A stretch of DNA of 64,000 nt from positions 1,432,910 through 1,496,909 of the forward strand of contig OZ020491.1 in NCBI GenBank assembly GCA_963971405.1, read 5' to 3'. Origin of the DNA: Psococerastis gibbosa. Its lineage: Eukaryota > Arthropoda > Insecta > Psocodea > Psocidae. Within the stretch, counting starts at the first letter, position 1, and each line of letters begins with the position of its first letter. Below the pieces are notes generated by a model. It was given only the letters and a program-made list of their open reading frames with translations, was not told where the DNA came from and ran no database searches. The position numbers and the translations under genes were made by a program. Of this stretch, positions 45,241-56,780 are shown one piece after another.

Positions 45241-47030
45241 CTAGTATAAGGAGCCATGCACAATAAAAGATCTACACAGTAAAACCACTATCGATGTTCA
45301 CACACACAAAAAGTTAATATTTCGTGGGCTCTTGTAGGCTATAGGGCCGTTAGGAAGTAGAGAAAATAATTAGTAAAAAGTAAAGTAAAAAAGTAAAAAA
45401 TAAATTTGTTTCCTTCAAAAATTTTACTGAGCCTAAGGGGCAGATAGATACATTTTAACTTTCCAAATTCATGGAATGTTAGCGACTGGCCCATATGATC
45501 GATCCCCAGGCCTTCAATTAAACGCATTATGTGGTTTGATGTCAATAATAAACTTCCTCGGCTCCGCCTCATACCCGGTGAGGTCTAAAAAAGGAAGAAT
45601 TGCATAACGCTGATGATTGCTTTTTATAAAAATGGAGTGATGGAAGCTAAGGAGACCGCCGCCGAAGCGTAAACATTGGACCAACATTGAGCCGGTTTAT
45701 TAACCATCCGCATGCTTTAGGCTAGGCTTATATAAGTCCTTATTATTTTCACATTAGTACCCCTTTCCTGCCTAATTAGAGTAAAAAGGAAACTAACGAG
45801 TTAGAAGAAAGAGCACCCTACTCGTAACACTACAAAATTATACCCCTTACACACAAAAAAAACCAATCAACTATCCGGAGGAAGGGACAAGAATTTGACG
45901 CCCCAGGGAGCTAATACATCCCTTGACCATGAAGACTGCACTGAGCGGGTGCAAAAAAGAGATCCGCCTCTTCCTCAGACTGTTATTAGGGTACTGTCTA
46001 TAATATGTATTTTGGAAATTGTGCCTATTGTTTTTAGGACGTGGGTTAGACAGAAAAAGACTTTCTACTCTTAAGTCTCATTCCATAAATATAAGTCATT
46101 TATTATTATTATTATTAATTATTATTAAACTAAAAGAATTGAACAAAATAGGGAAAATAAAAAGATATAAAAAAATACTTAATTTCAAATACAGACTATT
46201 AGCCATTTTATAATACATATAATTTAATATACAGTATATATTTTTAAATTATATATATAAATTTTATTATATAGATAACAATATCATCCTTCAGAGTTCA
46301 GAGGGATCTCATTCATTGCAAGAAAGCTAGAGTGAGTACTCTATAATGGTTTATTATTATTAATTACTAATTAAATTTTATATATTGCAGTGTCACTGCA
46401 CTAAGATCGCTCGATAAGCGGAGGCTTGAACGTGATAATTGTATTTAATAGCAAATTGTTTTATTCAATATATGCACCTTGTCCGGGGTTAGCCTACTGG
46501 TCAAGGAAAAAAGTGAAGTGAAGTGATTATTATTATTATTATTGTAAGTTATTGTATTGTAATATATGCTCCTTGTCCAGGGAGTAGTGGACAAGGAAAA
46601 AAAAAATATATTAGGCCTTAGTTGAAAGAAGGAGGGTATGAATACAGTGACTTAAAACCAATTAGAGACTGCCCCGACAAACTCACTTCACTATATTCTA
46701 TCCTAACGCATGCGCAGACATGTAGAACTTGCAAAATATCGACTTTAAATCCTTCACTTACTCTCTCATCAATCGGAGTGGGTTCTTACACGTTGTAAGA
46801 CTCAAACTGAAATACCTAGAGTTACATATAGGAGATATGGGACATTCCAGGGCGCCAAAAATTTAATTTTTGAATCCTGGAGCCACGCAATTTGAAAATG
46901 AAATTAAATGAAAAACGCCTATATATTAGACGAGCTTTTTTACATAGAACCCTAGAAACACCCATCAAGCAGTAATGTAGTAACAAGTTTCATGGTCGAA
47001 GAGTGGCTATGAGTAAGTCATGTGTGACCA
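45241..47030. other. Intron sequence without supported feature
   Basis: This is AT-rich sequence with a (TTA)n run near 46100. The pair CTTGTCCGGGGTTAGCC...GACAAGG and CTTGTCCAGGGAGTAGTGGA recurs near 46480 and 46570. No exon was found. Confidence 0.4.
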
Positions 47031-47039
47031 ATACCTTAC

Positions 47040-47294
47040 CTTAGCAGACGGGATGTCCAGAGAGCCGTCGGGCAGCAGTGTAGTGGAATGCTCACCAAGC
47101 CGACCCGTGCCGATTACCCCGTCGTCACACCGCGGGAACCCCAGGTCGAACGTCGCATCAGCCGATGACAAGAAGTCGGCGAGGCTCTGGTTCCTCGGCG
47201 TGGGGTCGAAAACGCAACTTTCCATGTCGTGCGAGTAGATGTGCCCGTCGCCACAGCATTTGTTGATGTACACGCGTCTGCGCTGTTCGGCAGC
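47040..47294 (-). CDS. Mth-like GPCR exon 2: ectodomain module 2 (first part)
   Basis: The acceptor is TATTTTCAG before 47294 and the donor AAG|GTAAGG at 47040. The exon is exactly 255 bases (85 codons), phase 0 at both ends. It opens AAEQRRR and then repeats the module 1 pattern: NKCC, a third Cys 12 residues on, an FPRC motif equivalent to RPQC of exon 1, and LLPDGSLD equivalent to the DGTLW stretch. There is one sequon, NQS. In the mature protein it lies outside the cell, directly before the membrane-proximal part encoded by exon 3. An intron of about 1.8 kb separates it from exon 1. Confidence 0.9.
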
Positions 47295-48090
47295 CTGAAA
47301 ATACAACAATGCAATAAACCTATAACTAGTACTCGTAGTTACCAACACTCAAGAAAACATTACATATATTTTAAAGGGCTATAAGAGCACTATTACAAAC
47401 CAGGGTGACCAGAATATGAAGAAATTGCTATGAATAGCTCTAGATACGAACGCGTGTAGAGAATCAGTGGACATCGGAGATGTAATTAAATAGTAATGGC
47501 GTCTAGGTAGCTTTCTGATTTAGCTCAAATATTATGTGTAGGCCTATTACACATTCAGTGTCTTCAAGAATGATTTTATTAGTGGCCCATCGGCTGCCTA
47601 CAGTACTTCGCAGCCAGAATGCTTAATCTAAATAAGTAATTCTTAGCCCAAATCATCCCCTTGACCAAGTCCCATTCATTGACTGTCTGAATTTTCAATC
47701 AGCAGGACCATGTCGATAATTAGTTGTCGCACTTTAGCCAATCAAAGGAAATGACGAAACTTTTGAATAGTGCCCTTTGAACCGAAACAACCCGGACCTC
47801 TTAGCGACACAGACTAATTGTCCGCGGCCTACACTGACCCATTGTTCATTAGACTACAATGGGATGATCAAATGGCGTACACTGTGGGGGCATTGTCATG
47901 TCTCGTATACAAAACCGCATAATAGAGGCCGCGTATGACTGCAGAGGATGCAGGATTTTTCTATACCTAAACTAGCTTCAGACGTGCAGCTGGGAGACAG
48001 TAGCCACGAACAACAGACAAAGCAGTTAGCTGCAAGAAGTGAAGTTCATCAGAACAGCTCGTCGGAGGTCAAGAAGGGATTAGAAAAGAA

Positions 48091-48300
48091 GTGATGAAAA
48101 GAGAATTGGAAAAACAAATAGGGGAGAAGATGACAGGAAGACGACAGGCCGGACGTCCTCGAAAACGCTGGAAGGATGAGTTGGAAACTGACCTACGCGA
48201 GTTGGGAGTCCGTAGATGGTGGAGCGTTGTACAAAACCGAGACGACTGGAGTGTTGTCGAGCAGGCTAAAGCTCATTAAGGGCTGTAGAGCCAGAAGAAG
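48091..48300 (+). pseudogene. LINE R4 C-terminal end with (GAA)n tail
   Basis: A 62-residue frame reads GRRQAGRPRKRWKDELETDL, then RELGVRRWWSVVQNRDDWSV, then EQAKAH and stop. The short 3'UTR GGGCTGTAGAGCCAGAAGAA follows directly. It is the cleanest copy of this LINE tail in the window. Confidence 0.8.
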
Positions 48301-48550
48301 AAGATTAGGGGAGAAGATAGTGAGGAAACGTAAAGCGAATAGATAGTAGCTGGTGCGCGAGAAAATGCTGGAGGAAGTAACAAAGGGAACACGAAGAAGG
48401 GGAAGAAAAATTAAGAAGAGATACTGAAACCAGATTGGGGACGATCTCAAAAGACTGGGACTCGTAACAGGAGAAGATGTGTTGAATGATCAGAAGTGGA
48501 GGGAAAGGAGGGAGTGGACAAGGCTCACGTATCACACCCAGACAACGAGC
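48300..48550 (+). pseudogene. Second LINE tail fragment
   Basis: The frame reads MLEEVTKGTRRRGRKIKKRY, stop, NQIGDDLKRLGLVTGEDVLN, DQKWRERREWTRLTY. The DLKRLGL..G..VLNDQ..WR end is typical of LINE pol. Confidence 0.65.
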
Positions 48551-48649
48551 TGATTACGATTAAGATGATTAATCTTGAACTTAGCAGGAATACATATATA
48601 TCTATATATATATATAGAGCTTAGATCCTATCTATTGATACTTTAGCTG

Positions 48650-48970
48650 TATTTTGAAAATTCCATGGAGAGACCACATAACCAACGAAGAAGTGCTCCA
48701 TGGAATGAACGAAAAGAGAGCAATTACGGCCAACATTTCAACGAGAAGAGGCAAATGGATGGGGCATATTCTGAGACAAGATGGACTCCTCAAGAAGGGC
48801 ACCAGCCCAAGAGGACGACAGGGGAAGGAGTACATAGGTCCTAGAGGGTGCCATGAAGAACCTAGGGTGCGTCACCTACAAAGAACTTAAAAGGACCGCA
48901 CAAGACAGACAAGAGTGGAGAAGAAGACCACAGCATTCGCAGAAACCACAACCTCCCACATACAGTAGAG
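48650..48970 (+). pseudogene. LINE C-terminal tail (ISTRRxxWMGHILR type)
   Basis: KIPWRDHITNEEVLHGMNEK, ANISTRRGKWMGHILRQDGL and GRQGKEYIG are homologous to the minus-strand piece at 43600-43921. A frameshift follows. Confidence 0.75.
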
Positions 48971-49029
48971 CAGGAGAGAGTATCCTTTACCAGTCCTCAG
49001 TCCTTCATTGGGTTGTTCTCTAGTCTCGA

Positions 49030-49085
49030 GCCTCAACCTTCCGTTTCACAGCCCAAGTCTCTAACAACTGGACTATATGACTGTT
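49030..49085 (-). repeat. tRNA-like SINE head
   Basis: The reverse complement ATAGTCCAGTTGTTAGAGAC, then GAAACGGAAGGTTGAGGCTC, corresponds to the head of SINE R7 at 30395-30575. The tail is not recognisable. Confidence 0.4.
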
Positions 49086-49118
49086 AATAGGACAACAAAA
49101 TAGCACTTAGTAACTGAC

Positions 49119-49528
49119 CTCCTCCCTGCAGACGATGCCCGCATTATCATCCACACAGAACCATGTCCTATTCTTCACAATTTCCTCGCGCAGCCACAAA
49201 GTGCCATCTTCGATGAGAATCAAATTTGGGAACCCGATAAACTCGGCGTTATCGCACTGAGGCCGCGCGACTTTAATACGCCACCCGCGCGACGCGTTCG
49301 CGAAATCGACAATGTCCTTCAAATCGGCCGACACCACGGTTTGCACCCATTCTTTCGACGTGGAAACACAGTTGAGACTCTGAGTCAGTTCCTGACCGAG
49401 CGGACAGCAGCGGTTCACGACGATACCGTCGTCCGCTCCAACGGAGGTTGTAATCAGGCAGGCGGTGAGTAGGAGCGAGATTGGACGAGACATGGCGGAA
49501 GAGATTGGGGTGCCGTCATAACACTTGT
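49119..49528 (-). CDS. Mth-like GPCR exon 1: signal peptide and ectodomain module 1
   Basis: The acceptor TTTCAG ends at 49529 and is followed by about 35 bases of 5'UTR. The chosen ATG is at 49493-49491 (MSRPISLL...). It is preferred over an upstream in-frame ATG at 49601 because that one lies before the acceptor and this one opens a good signal peptide. The 125 coding residues hold a Cys-Cys pair (29-30) and four further cysteines, the motif RPQC, a LIxDGTLW-like stretch, and N-glycosylation sequons NAS and NRT. This matches a complete extracellular Methuselah-type module. The donor is GAG|GTCAGT (phase 0). The base composition is clearly richer in G+C than the surrounding intron. Anything odd: this single exon encodes a whole module that exons 2-3 encode a second time. 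Confidence 0.88.
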
Positions 49529-50192
49529 CTGAAACAAAGAATGGGATTGTGTTAATGTAGTATTTGTGGACTTTGAATAAGCTTTCGACTGTGTCAGCCA
49601 CGTTGATTTTGGCAACGGCAGAGTTGTAGGGCCATCAGAATGGGCAATGCTTGGACTAAAGTCAAGTAAATTAAATAATCACGGTAACATTGACAACCCT
49701 TAAGTTACAAATGTATGATTAGTGAAAAGCGTGTCAAAAATTAATGACTCATCAACAGGGCTTCATATTGCGTCTTGGTGCATGGGCATCGATTATGCCA
49801 AGAGAAGGTTTCGCCTACCTTGAAAAACTCCCAATTGAACTGAGAGCGGTGAGAAATTCTTCCCTAAATGGCTTAGAGACTATCTCTTAGAGAAAACTTT
49901 CTGCACTGTCACTGAGGCACTAGCACAATAACAATGATTTTGACGATTTTACTTCATGCAGTCTTGTCGATTATTTTTTGAATACTTGATTGCATAATTT
50001 TACAGAAATATATATATATATATATTATTATTTAACAGTTTAATATAGTTACTATAAAACCATGTGCACCACATGCACATTCTCTGATCAGTGTTCTCAG
50101 TGATCGTGTACATATTATCCGAGTTAAATGTCCGTCCGTGGTAAGGTACGTACCGCCCATGCTCTACTCGTATTTTACTTTTATAGGACGCA

Positions 50193-50580
50193 TTAAGAGC
50201 GTACAGCCCGTTGGAAATCAACCCGAAATTTATTACTTTTTATTTTTATTTAATTAACTAAGCATGTTATTAAACATTTGGCTCATCAAAGTTGTAGAAG
50301 ACTACTTCATGCATCATATAATAAGGTATTTTTAGGTTTCGAAATTGTAGTTTTTTTATAAAATCGCTTTTACGTCAAAAGTTATTGTTTATAAAATATC
50401 TGCATGTTTATGAAAAAACTACAATTTCGAAAATTAAAAATATCTTATTATATGATGCATGAAGTAGTCTTCTACAACTTTGATGAGCCAAATCTTTAAT
50501 AACATGCTTAGTTAATTAAATAAAAAATAAAAAGGAATAAATTTTGGGTTGCCAATTTCCTACGGGCTGTACACTCTTAA
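50193..50580 (+). mobile_element. Near-perfect palindromic element bounded by TTAA
   Basis: Ends are TTAAGAGCGTACAGCCC and GGGCTGTACACTCTTAA. The inverted arms of about 150 bp run to AATTGTAGTTTTTT / AAAAAACTACAATT around a loop of about 70 bp with TCGCTTTTACGTCAAAAG. It has no coding frame. TTAA at both ends suggests a TTAA-target (piggyBac-like) MITE, but the terminal GAGTGTACAG is not a piggyBac end I know. Confidence 0.8.
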
Positions 50581-50599
50581 GGAAAGGCTGAGTTTCCAA

Positions 50600-51985
50600 G
50601 CCATTCTAGGGACGACGATTCCATCATACTTGAGATTATACATTGGACTGAGATGAGATAAGATAAAAAACGAACTGAATAGGCTATGTAGATTTAACTG
50701 ATCCAAATGACCACATCCCAGTAGTTTTATTTTCTGGCCTTCTCAGCTCTTCTTGCGGCTGGCTCGAACCGACCATAAATAAAGATAAATGTTTGCATTG
50801 ACTGAGATTTACAATTTTTGTGCCTTGCGGCGCTCCACTAAAAGGGCAGTTGTACTAATTAGAAATAATAAGAAATTAAATAAGTAATAATGTTAATTTT
50901 ATAACAGTAATTATGTTGAGGGGCCTTACCCCCTCCTGGCTCCTTCATAGGTATAGCCGGTAAAGGTATAGGAAGAACTCACGCCAAGGGATGGAAAATC
51001 TTTTTTTATTTCTACCCCAATGAAGGTGATAAGCCGATAAGGGGAAATCACCGCCTATGGAAATATAGGTTACATTCCGCTCTGATTGCAGGCACAACCG
51101 ACGACCACTCGAGCGGAAACCCAGCTTGCACTTCAAATCACACCACACACGCGCAAATAATTTGGCACCGAGTACACACACATTCATTCATTTTATTTTT
51201 CAATCAAGTAATGATTATATACCCATCAAAGCCAGCTCTTCAAGTGTCTAGTAGCCAGTGGCGCCAATATCAAAATCCATAAATTACTGCCAACATTAAA
51301 ACATTAAAAACCCGGGATACTTGGCTATCGAAGCAAATTACATCGTTATATGCCCCCGCAAATATGACAAATGGTTTTAACGCGAGTTTTATTTGTTTTG
51401 AAACAGGCACGGACGCGTCGGCCCACGTACACGGGGGGTTTCTTGATTAATATACGATTTGCGGAAAGATATTTTAATTTTTGAAAGATTTAGGCCGCAG
51501 TTAATTTCATTCAGTTGATAGTATTTAGTGCCAACTATTTAAAGAGTGGTATTGTGAGGCGAGTATTTTAGTGGCGTCAACAAACAACCCGCAGGCCTAG
51601 CACGGAACGCGTAGAATCCCACTTAAATCCGATAATTAAAATAACCCAGTTCCAGTAGACTATACATTCATTTTCGTTTTGTCACTTTTGTCACGTTGGT
51701 GACACAGAGCCCAGACAAAACTAAGTTATGCATATATAAATTCAATGAATTGCGACAATGAATCTCATTTGACAAAACAGTGTGTAATATTAATTACATC
51801 CACTCTAACTCCAGTACGTAAATGTACAATAATTGTGATTTATTTAGAATAATTTAATCTTATTCTCAGATAATGTTAATCTACACGATCCGCGCTAGGC
51901 CTGCAGGAGATTAACAATAATTAAATTAATTCCGCTACTGTTTTTATTATATTATTATTATTGATGGGATTGGTATGGACGTGTC
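50600..51985. other. No supported gene
   Basis: This is AT-rich DNA. The minus-strand frame 51187-50945 is GC-richer but shows no motif or good splice pair. The upstream 5'UTR exon of the Mth-like gene could lie anywhere to the right of 49528. Confidence 0.35.
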
Positions 51986-51999
51986 AATTGTCAATGGGC

Positions 52000-52230
52000 A
52001 AGCTCAAACATGCTTACCATTGACATTGATGCAGGCGTTAGCTCGACTTAACCAAGTATGCGAACGAGTCATGTGTCACTGTTAGATATGAGGTGAAAGC
52101 GGTAGGATATATATATAACTTAACGCTGAAATCTCGACTTAACCAAGTTTACGAACGAGTCACGTGTCACTGTTAGATATGAGGTGACAGCGGTAGGATA
52201 TACTGCATATAACTTAACGCAGAAATGTTC
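52000..52230 (-). repeat. Repeat R2 end with a ~96-bp tandem duplication
   Basis: CTCGACTTAACCAAGTWTRC, GAACGAGTCAYGTGTCACTG, TTAGATATGAGGTGA and AGCGGTAGGATATA occur twice (52036-52131 and 52132-52226). The outer part matches repeat R2. Confidence 0.6.
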
Positions 52231-52564
52231 TTTCTTGTGCATTGCTCTATGTGGGTAATGCAGACAGTGATGAATGCACAAAAGGCGGTTTCTTCTGCGA
52301 CAGTACTCCGTCATAGATAATAATAGTAAAATAGACATACCAGCTCATTATAAATGCGTTGACATCTTCTGGAACTTACACAAACACCAGAAGACATACC
52401 TGGGCGGCTTGGAGAACACAACAAACCAGACTCGATAGAACAACATTTCTCTTAAAGGTATTAATAAAGGTAAAGGTCATAGTCCAGTCGGCAGGGAAGT
52501 GGGCAATGAACCAGACGCCGAGGTTCGAGAAACGACATAAAAGGCGTGGACAGTCAGCACATGT

Positions 52565-52965
52565 AGAATAGTGGTGCGGACTCTGACTTTCACCCGAAAG
52601 GTTGTTGGTTCGAGTCCTATTTTCGGGCCATGCTGCGGAGGGTATGCAAAGCAGGCGGTCTCGGGCCTTCCTAGTTGAGTGTAAGAGAGGGCTTTAATAA
52701 ATAAATAAATAATTACTTTAATATAGCTGAGACCAACCTAGCGGAGTTAGGTCCATAAGGCCCTCTCTTACACTCAACTAGGGGTCAGCAACAAAAACAG
52801 TACAAATTTGCAGTACAAGGTTCCAAAAATTCCCTAAGACTAAAACACTCACTCACTCACACACACAAGCATGGGGCGGTTCGAATAAATCCCAGCCTAT
52901 GAAATATTTATAGCCCTAGCGTTGGCTTATTAAAAACAAAAGTCCTTATTTATTTATTTAAGAGA
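52565..52965 (+). repeat. SINE R1 split by an inverted SINE fragment
   Basis: The plus-strand copy starts AATAGTGGTGCGGACTCTGA with B box GGTTCGAGTCC and runs to AGAGGGCTTTA at about 52694. Inverted SINE tail sequence (ACCAACCTAGCGGAGTTAGG...ACTCAACTAGG, 52730-52785) and unrelated DNA follow. The plus-strand tail resumes near 52913 (AGCCCTAGCGTTGGCTTA ... AGTCCTTATTTATTTATT). Confidence 0.65.
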
Positions 52966-53399
52966 AAAAATTTATTTTCCCTTTTGGCTCACGCCGATCA
53001 GTGTAGGGAGATTTCATAAAAGCACGGAACGTGGCGGTTTCTCTTCCACTTATAAATGACAACATGTTGCACTAATAAAGTACACTACAACATAATTTCA
53101 CATAATCGCTGACCCAGCTTTTCCCCTTTTAAAACGCTATGTACAGTAGTGAAATGTCTGGAAAATTCAATTCTATCAAGTGTAAAGTCAGAACATTTCG
53201 ATGCGCTGCACCCCCCCCCCCCCCGGTTACGGGCCTGGAATCTCGCATTCACCACTAAGGGTGCTGACCAAAATACACCAAATGTTTACATTTTTCCATA
53301 GGGCAACTTTAATTGTTAATTCGGATTGGATTATTTCAAATTACAATCAGATAGATGGTCTGAGTCATCTTACATTAGGTATATGTTGTAAAAAAAGGG

Positions 53400-53677
53400 C
53401 AGTGGCGGCGCTAGAAATTTTAATGCGGGGGGGCATGACTTCTATCTGGGGGGGGGCAATGAAAAAACAAAAAAAATTTTCACTGGGAGTAGGTATAATG
53501 AAAGTAAGTAACTTGTAGTCTTGTAACCAGTTTTAATTCAGATGTTTTAGAATTACAGTACAAAAATTCTGCTATATAGCATGTAAAATATCTCATAAGT
53601 GGGGGGGGGGGCAGGGGGGCCGGAGAAAAGTTCAGGGGGGCCAGGCCCCTCCGGGCACCCCCATAGCGCCGCCACTG
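53400..53677. mobile_element. hAT-like MITE, CAGTGGCGGCGCTA ends
   Basis: TIRs are CAGTGGCGGCGCTA and TAGCGCCGCCACTG. The interior has several poly-G blocks. No matching 8-bp flank was seen, so the element may have been disturbed by its neighbour at 53681. Confidence 0.75.
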
Positions 53678-53680
53678 AAA

Positions 53681-53938
53681 CAGTGGTTCCCAACCGGTAT
53701 GCGAACCACCAGTGGCCCGCAAGACCCTGGCAAATGGTCCACGAGCATGCTTGCACTGAATTGGTATTAACAAGAACATTAATCCGAGAATACAACAACT
53801 TGTAAAAAAACATATTACATTAGCTTTGTAGTACATTAAAATCATACTGAAAGGCTTAGAATTTTGAAAAAAAGGGGGGGGGGTGGTCACATTGTCGGCC
53901 TGAGTGGTCTGCAGACCGTCATTGGTTGGGAACTACTA
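53681..53938. mobile_element. hAT-like MITE, CAGTGGTTCCCAACC ends
   Basis: The left end CAGTGGTTCCCAACCGGT and right end GGTTGGGAACTACTA lie 258 bases apart. CAGTGGTTCyCAACC is a widespread hAT end. It starts three bases after the preceding MITE. Confidence 0.75.
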
Positions 53939-54096
53939 ATATAGTGACTATTCAAGACAATAATGATCAATTTATGCATTATTACTATTATGTGTTGTAT
54001 TCGCAAGACACGTTATTAGGGTGCAATCGACAGTACAAACACTCCTCAGACAATCTGGCATTGCACCAATCGGAAATAGCTTCTTACATGCAGCGT

Positions 54097-54488
54097 TTAA
54101 GAGTGTACAGCCCATAGGAAATTGGCAACCCGAAATTTATTCCTTTTTATTTTATATTTAATTAACTAAGCATGTTATTAAAGATTTGGCTCATCAAAGT
54201 TGTAGAAGACTACTTCATGCATCATATTATAAGATATTTTTAATTTTCGAAATTGTAGTTTTTTCATAAACATGCAGATATTTTATAAACAATAACTTTT
54301 CACGTAAAAGCGATTTTATAAAAAAACTACAATTTCAAAAACTAAAAATACGTTATTATATGATGCATGAAGTAGTCTTCTACAACTTTGATGAGCCAAA
54401 TCTTTAATAACATGCTTAGTTAATTACATAAAAAATAAAAAGGAATAAATTTCGGGTTGCCAATTTCCTACGGGCTGTACACTCTTAA
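54097..54488 (-). mobile_element. Palindromic TTAA element, second copy
   Basis: It has the same ends and arms as 50193-50580 (TTAAGAGTGTACAGCCC ... GGGCTGTACACTCTTAA). The loop (AACAATAACTTTTCACGTAA, then AAGCGATTT) is the reverse complement of the other copy's loop, so it is inserted the opposite way round. Confidence 0.85.
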
Positions 54489-54734
54489 ATGGATGGCTGG
54501 TATCTATTAGTAGTGAAATGTTTTGACAACTTCTCAATTTTCAATGATGTCTAATGAGTTGTTCTACAATTTACACGTGTTGTATCTCAATTGTTGTGAT
54601 GGATCCAACACCAGGCTTTAGAGAGAGCCCTCATATTGTTGGGCGCTAAAATAATGTTTATGTTAATGTACCTAAAGCCATTGAATATATTGCTATTGAG
54701 TTATATATAGAGTATATTAGATCCGACCGGAGGG

Positions 54735-55025
54735 GGAAAAGAAAAGTGTTAAACAGTAAACATGAAATGAAGACCAGACCAGAAGGTGGGGCCAGAAGAG
54801 CTTATAAGGCGGATAAAACATACCGAAGCCGAGGGAAAAAGAAGACGAGGATGGCCCAGGCTGACGGTAGAAGCAAAAGTCCGCCAAAACCTGTAGGGGC
54901 AAACGTAGTCGAAGCACAGAATCGGAAGGAGTGCAAGAGAACATGCCGTATCGCTCACCCCTCTTAGGGATAAAAGCTAGAAAAAAAGCCGACCGGAGGG
55001 GGGAAAGACTGATCAGTGTAAAACT
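54735..55025 (+). pseudogene. Probable LINE tail fragment between short direct repeats
   Basis: The frame reads SRGKKKTRMAQADGRSKSPP, then VVEAQNRKECKRTC. A GACCGGAGGGGG..AAAG..AGTGT..AAC-like block occurs at 54724 and again at 54990. The LINE assignment is weak. Confidence 0.3.
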
Positions 55026-55389
55026 GTAAGCATCAAATATCTCATGAAATATCAAACGTAACAAATATCAGGACAAACGGAAGAAATGTTTCGGGGCATT
55101 TTGATATGAGTGTGGCAGTCCCGAGGATGGAGTTCAAGAACTGTGGCCAATTGGTGTTAGCGAAGGCCACTTGTCAATTATCCAAATACTAAATGCTAAA
55201 GTATAAGGTTGTTATTGTCAACAATTCTAGGAATTTGCAGCTGCAGTGGTGCTGACTTACGTGTGTTCTGCCTTATGCCTTGCTAATTGGACTGTAGATT
55301 AACTTTTAGCACTTGGTATATTGACTTCCGCATCACACACTGTATATATACCATTTTGTACGTTATTTAGGCTGTCTTTAAATTCGTTC

Positions 55390-55570
55390 CCATACTTGGT
55401 TAAGTCGAGCTAACCTTGTTACAATGATAACGCTATCCGAGATTGCCTATTTGCACTTGTAGTCGGTGTGGGTTGACATCGAGGAATGAACCAGTTTGCC
55501 AATGGCTAGAAATACACTCGGAAACAATGCCAATAATGCCAAGAAACCCATGGGGTCGTTGGCAGGGCTA
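55390..55570 (+). repeat. Repeat R2
   Basis: CATACTTGGTTAAGTCGAGC, TTGTAGTCGGTGTGGGTTGA, CCAGTTTGCCAATGGCTAGA and CCATGGGGTCGTTGGCA mark a diverged copy. Confidence 0.6.
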
Positions 55571-56599
55571 GGTTCAATGGACCACTGCCAGTAGGCCAAC
55601 GTCCATAAGAAGCCCTTCAACAGTAATAATGACTTATTGATCTAAGGGAGGGTCTTGCAGGGGTTTGCCACCACCGTGTTTATTTCACAATCAATCAATC
55701 AACCTTTGTCCATACCCACCGAGGTGGAATAGACGGCGCGGCGTCCAACCAGTTGGGGGACGGGGGGGGGGGGGAGGGGAGGGTTACTGAGCAGGGTGAT
55801 ATTTTTCCCTTTTTTACCTGTCAAGGGATTTGACGAAAGCTTCCGAGAGGAAATCATGCTGAGTCTGCTCTAAGAGCTACGCTAGGGCTAGGCGTCAGTA
55901 TGTTCAACTTCCGTCACTCATTATTATGAATTTTCTCTAGGCCAATAGCTTATACTAATCCTACTAGTCCTGTATTTGGCCACATCCAAACAGTCAAAGG
56001 AATAAAGAAGCAAGGTGAAATAATACGACAATATGGCAAAAACAAGGTTAAGTTACTTACCATTTCACATTTGGGGTTAAAATAGCCTAATATCAGTTAA
56101 TACCTTCCAGCACAGTATCCATTTCGGAATGGGTACATTACTATTTACTGTATTTAAATACAACTGTCCAAGCAGTGCCCTCCGTATAATTGCTTGTTTT
56201 CAGGTAAGATGCCAACTCGTGTACATAATATGTACATAGGCTACCCTACACACATGGCATAATGCAGAGAAATCTAGCCTACTGCCTCAGCCCGCAATCA
56301 AATCAGTAAATTGCTCATTGAGTGACTTGCTCTTTTAAAAACAATCTGGCAAAAAAACAGCGTTGTATCGGACAAAAGGCTGGCCTATTTTAATATTTCT
56401 GTTAGCTCACCTGTTGCAACTACCGTCTACCTGCATAGTTAAACAACCAAACGTACCTTAGTTTGTTTATAGATTTGTTTACTTTCAGTTAGGCTATAGA
56501 ATTAATTTCATTGTTTTTACGAAACCGTTTCCAACCCAAAATAAAATAGTAAATAGCTTACAAGGTAAATCCGAAATGCAAGTAACGTAATGTCTGAAA

Positions 56600-56780
56600 T
56601 AAGGCAACACACACCCACCTAGCAACGCGACCGGACCGCAACTGTCATTTTTTGTTTTGTTTAGTTTAGCAGACGCCAAACGCTTTCTTTCCATTGGCTC
56701 ACCTGCCGGCTTGCTAGCCAATCAAACGGCAGCCATATTCTAGCGCCAACCCAGTTTATTTAAAAAGTGCGCCCATTTTT
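56600..56780. promoter_or_regulatory. Possible promoter-like patch (CCAAT boxes)
   Basis: Within AT-rich DNA, this patch has several CpGs (CTAGCAACGCGACCGGACCG), an inverted and a direct CCAAT box (CCATTGGCTCACC; AGCCAATCAAACGG) and TTTATTTAAAAAG at about 56756. It lies about 7 kb upstream of the Mth-like ATG and could serve that gene. No transcript evidence exists. Confidence 0.2.

Larger units (their letters stand above)
6754..49528 (-). other. Methuselah-like GPCR gene, 5' five coding exons (gene span)
   Basis: This is a cell-surface family B (secretin-like) receptor of the Methuselah group, spread over about 43 kb of the minus strand. Exons in transcript order are 49119-49528, 47040-47294, 44357-44699, 32740-32818 and 6754-6938. 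All have AG acceptors and GT donors, and the phases chain as 0, 0, 1, 2, 1 without a stop, giving about 412 codons. Predicted order: signal peptide (residues 1-19), ectodomain module 1 (29-125), ectodomain module 2 (126-238), TM1 (about 256-281), TM2 (293-313), conserved Cys321, TM3 (326-350), TM4 (about 370-391) and the Cys409-Trp410 pair of ECL2. TM5-TM7 and the C-tail were not found and are presumably left of base 1. The first coding exon starts with a splice acceptor ahead of the ATG, so a 5'UTR exon and the promoter lie further right. The ligand is unknown. The family assignment rests on the 7TM motifs and Cys pattern read by eye. Confidence 0.9.
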
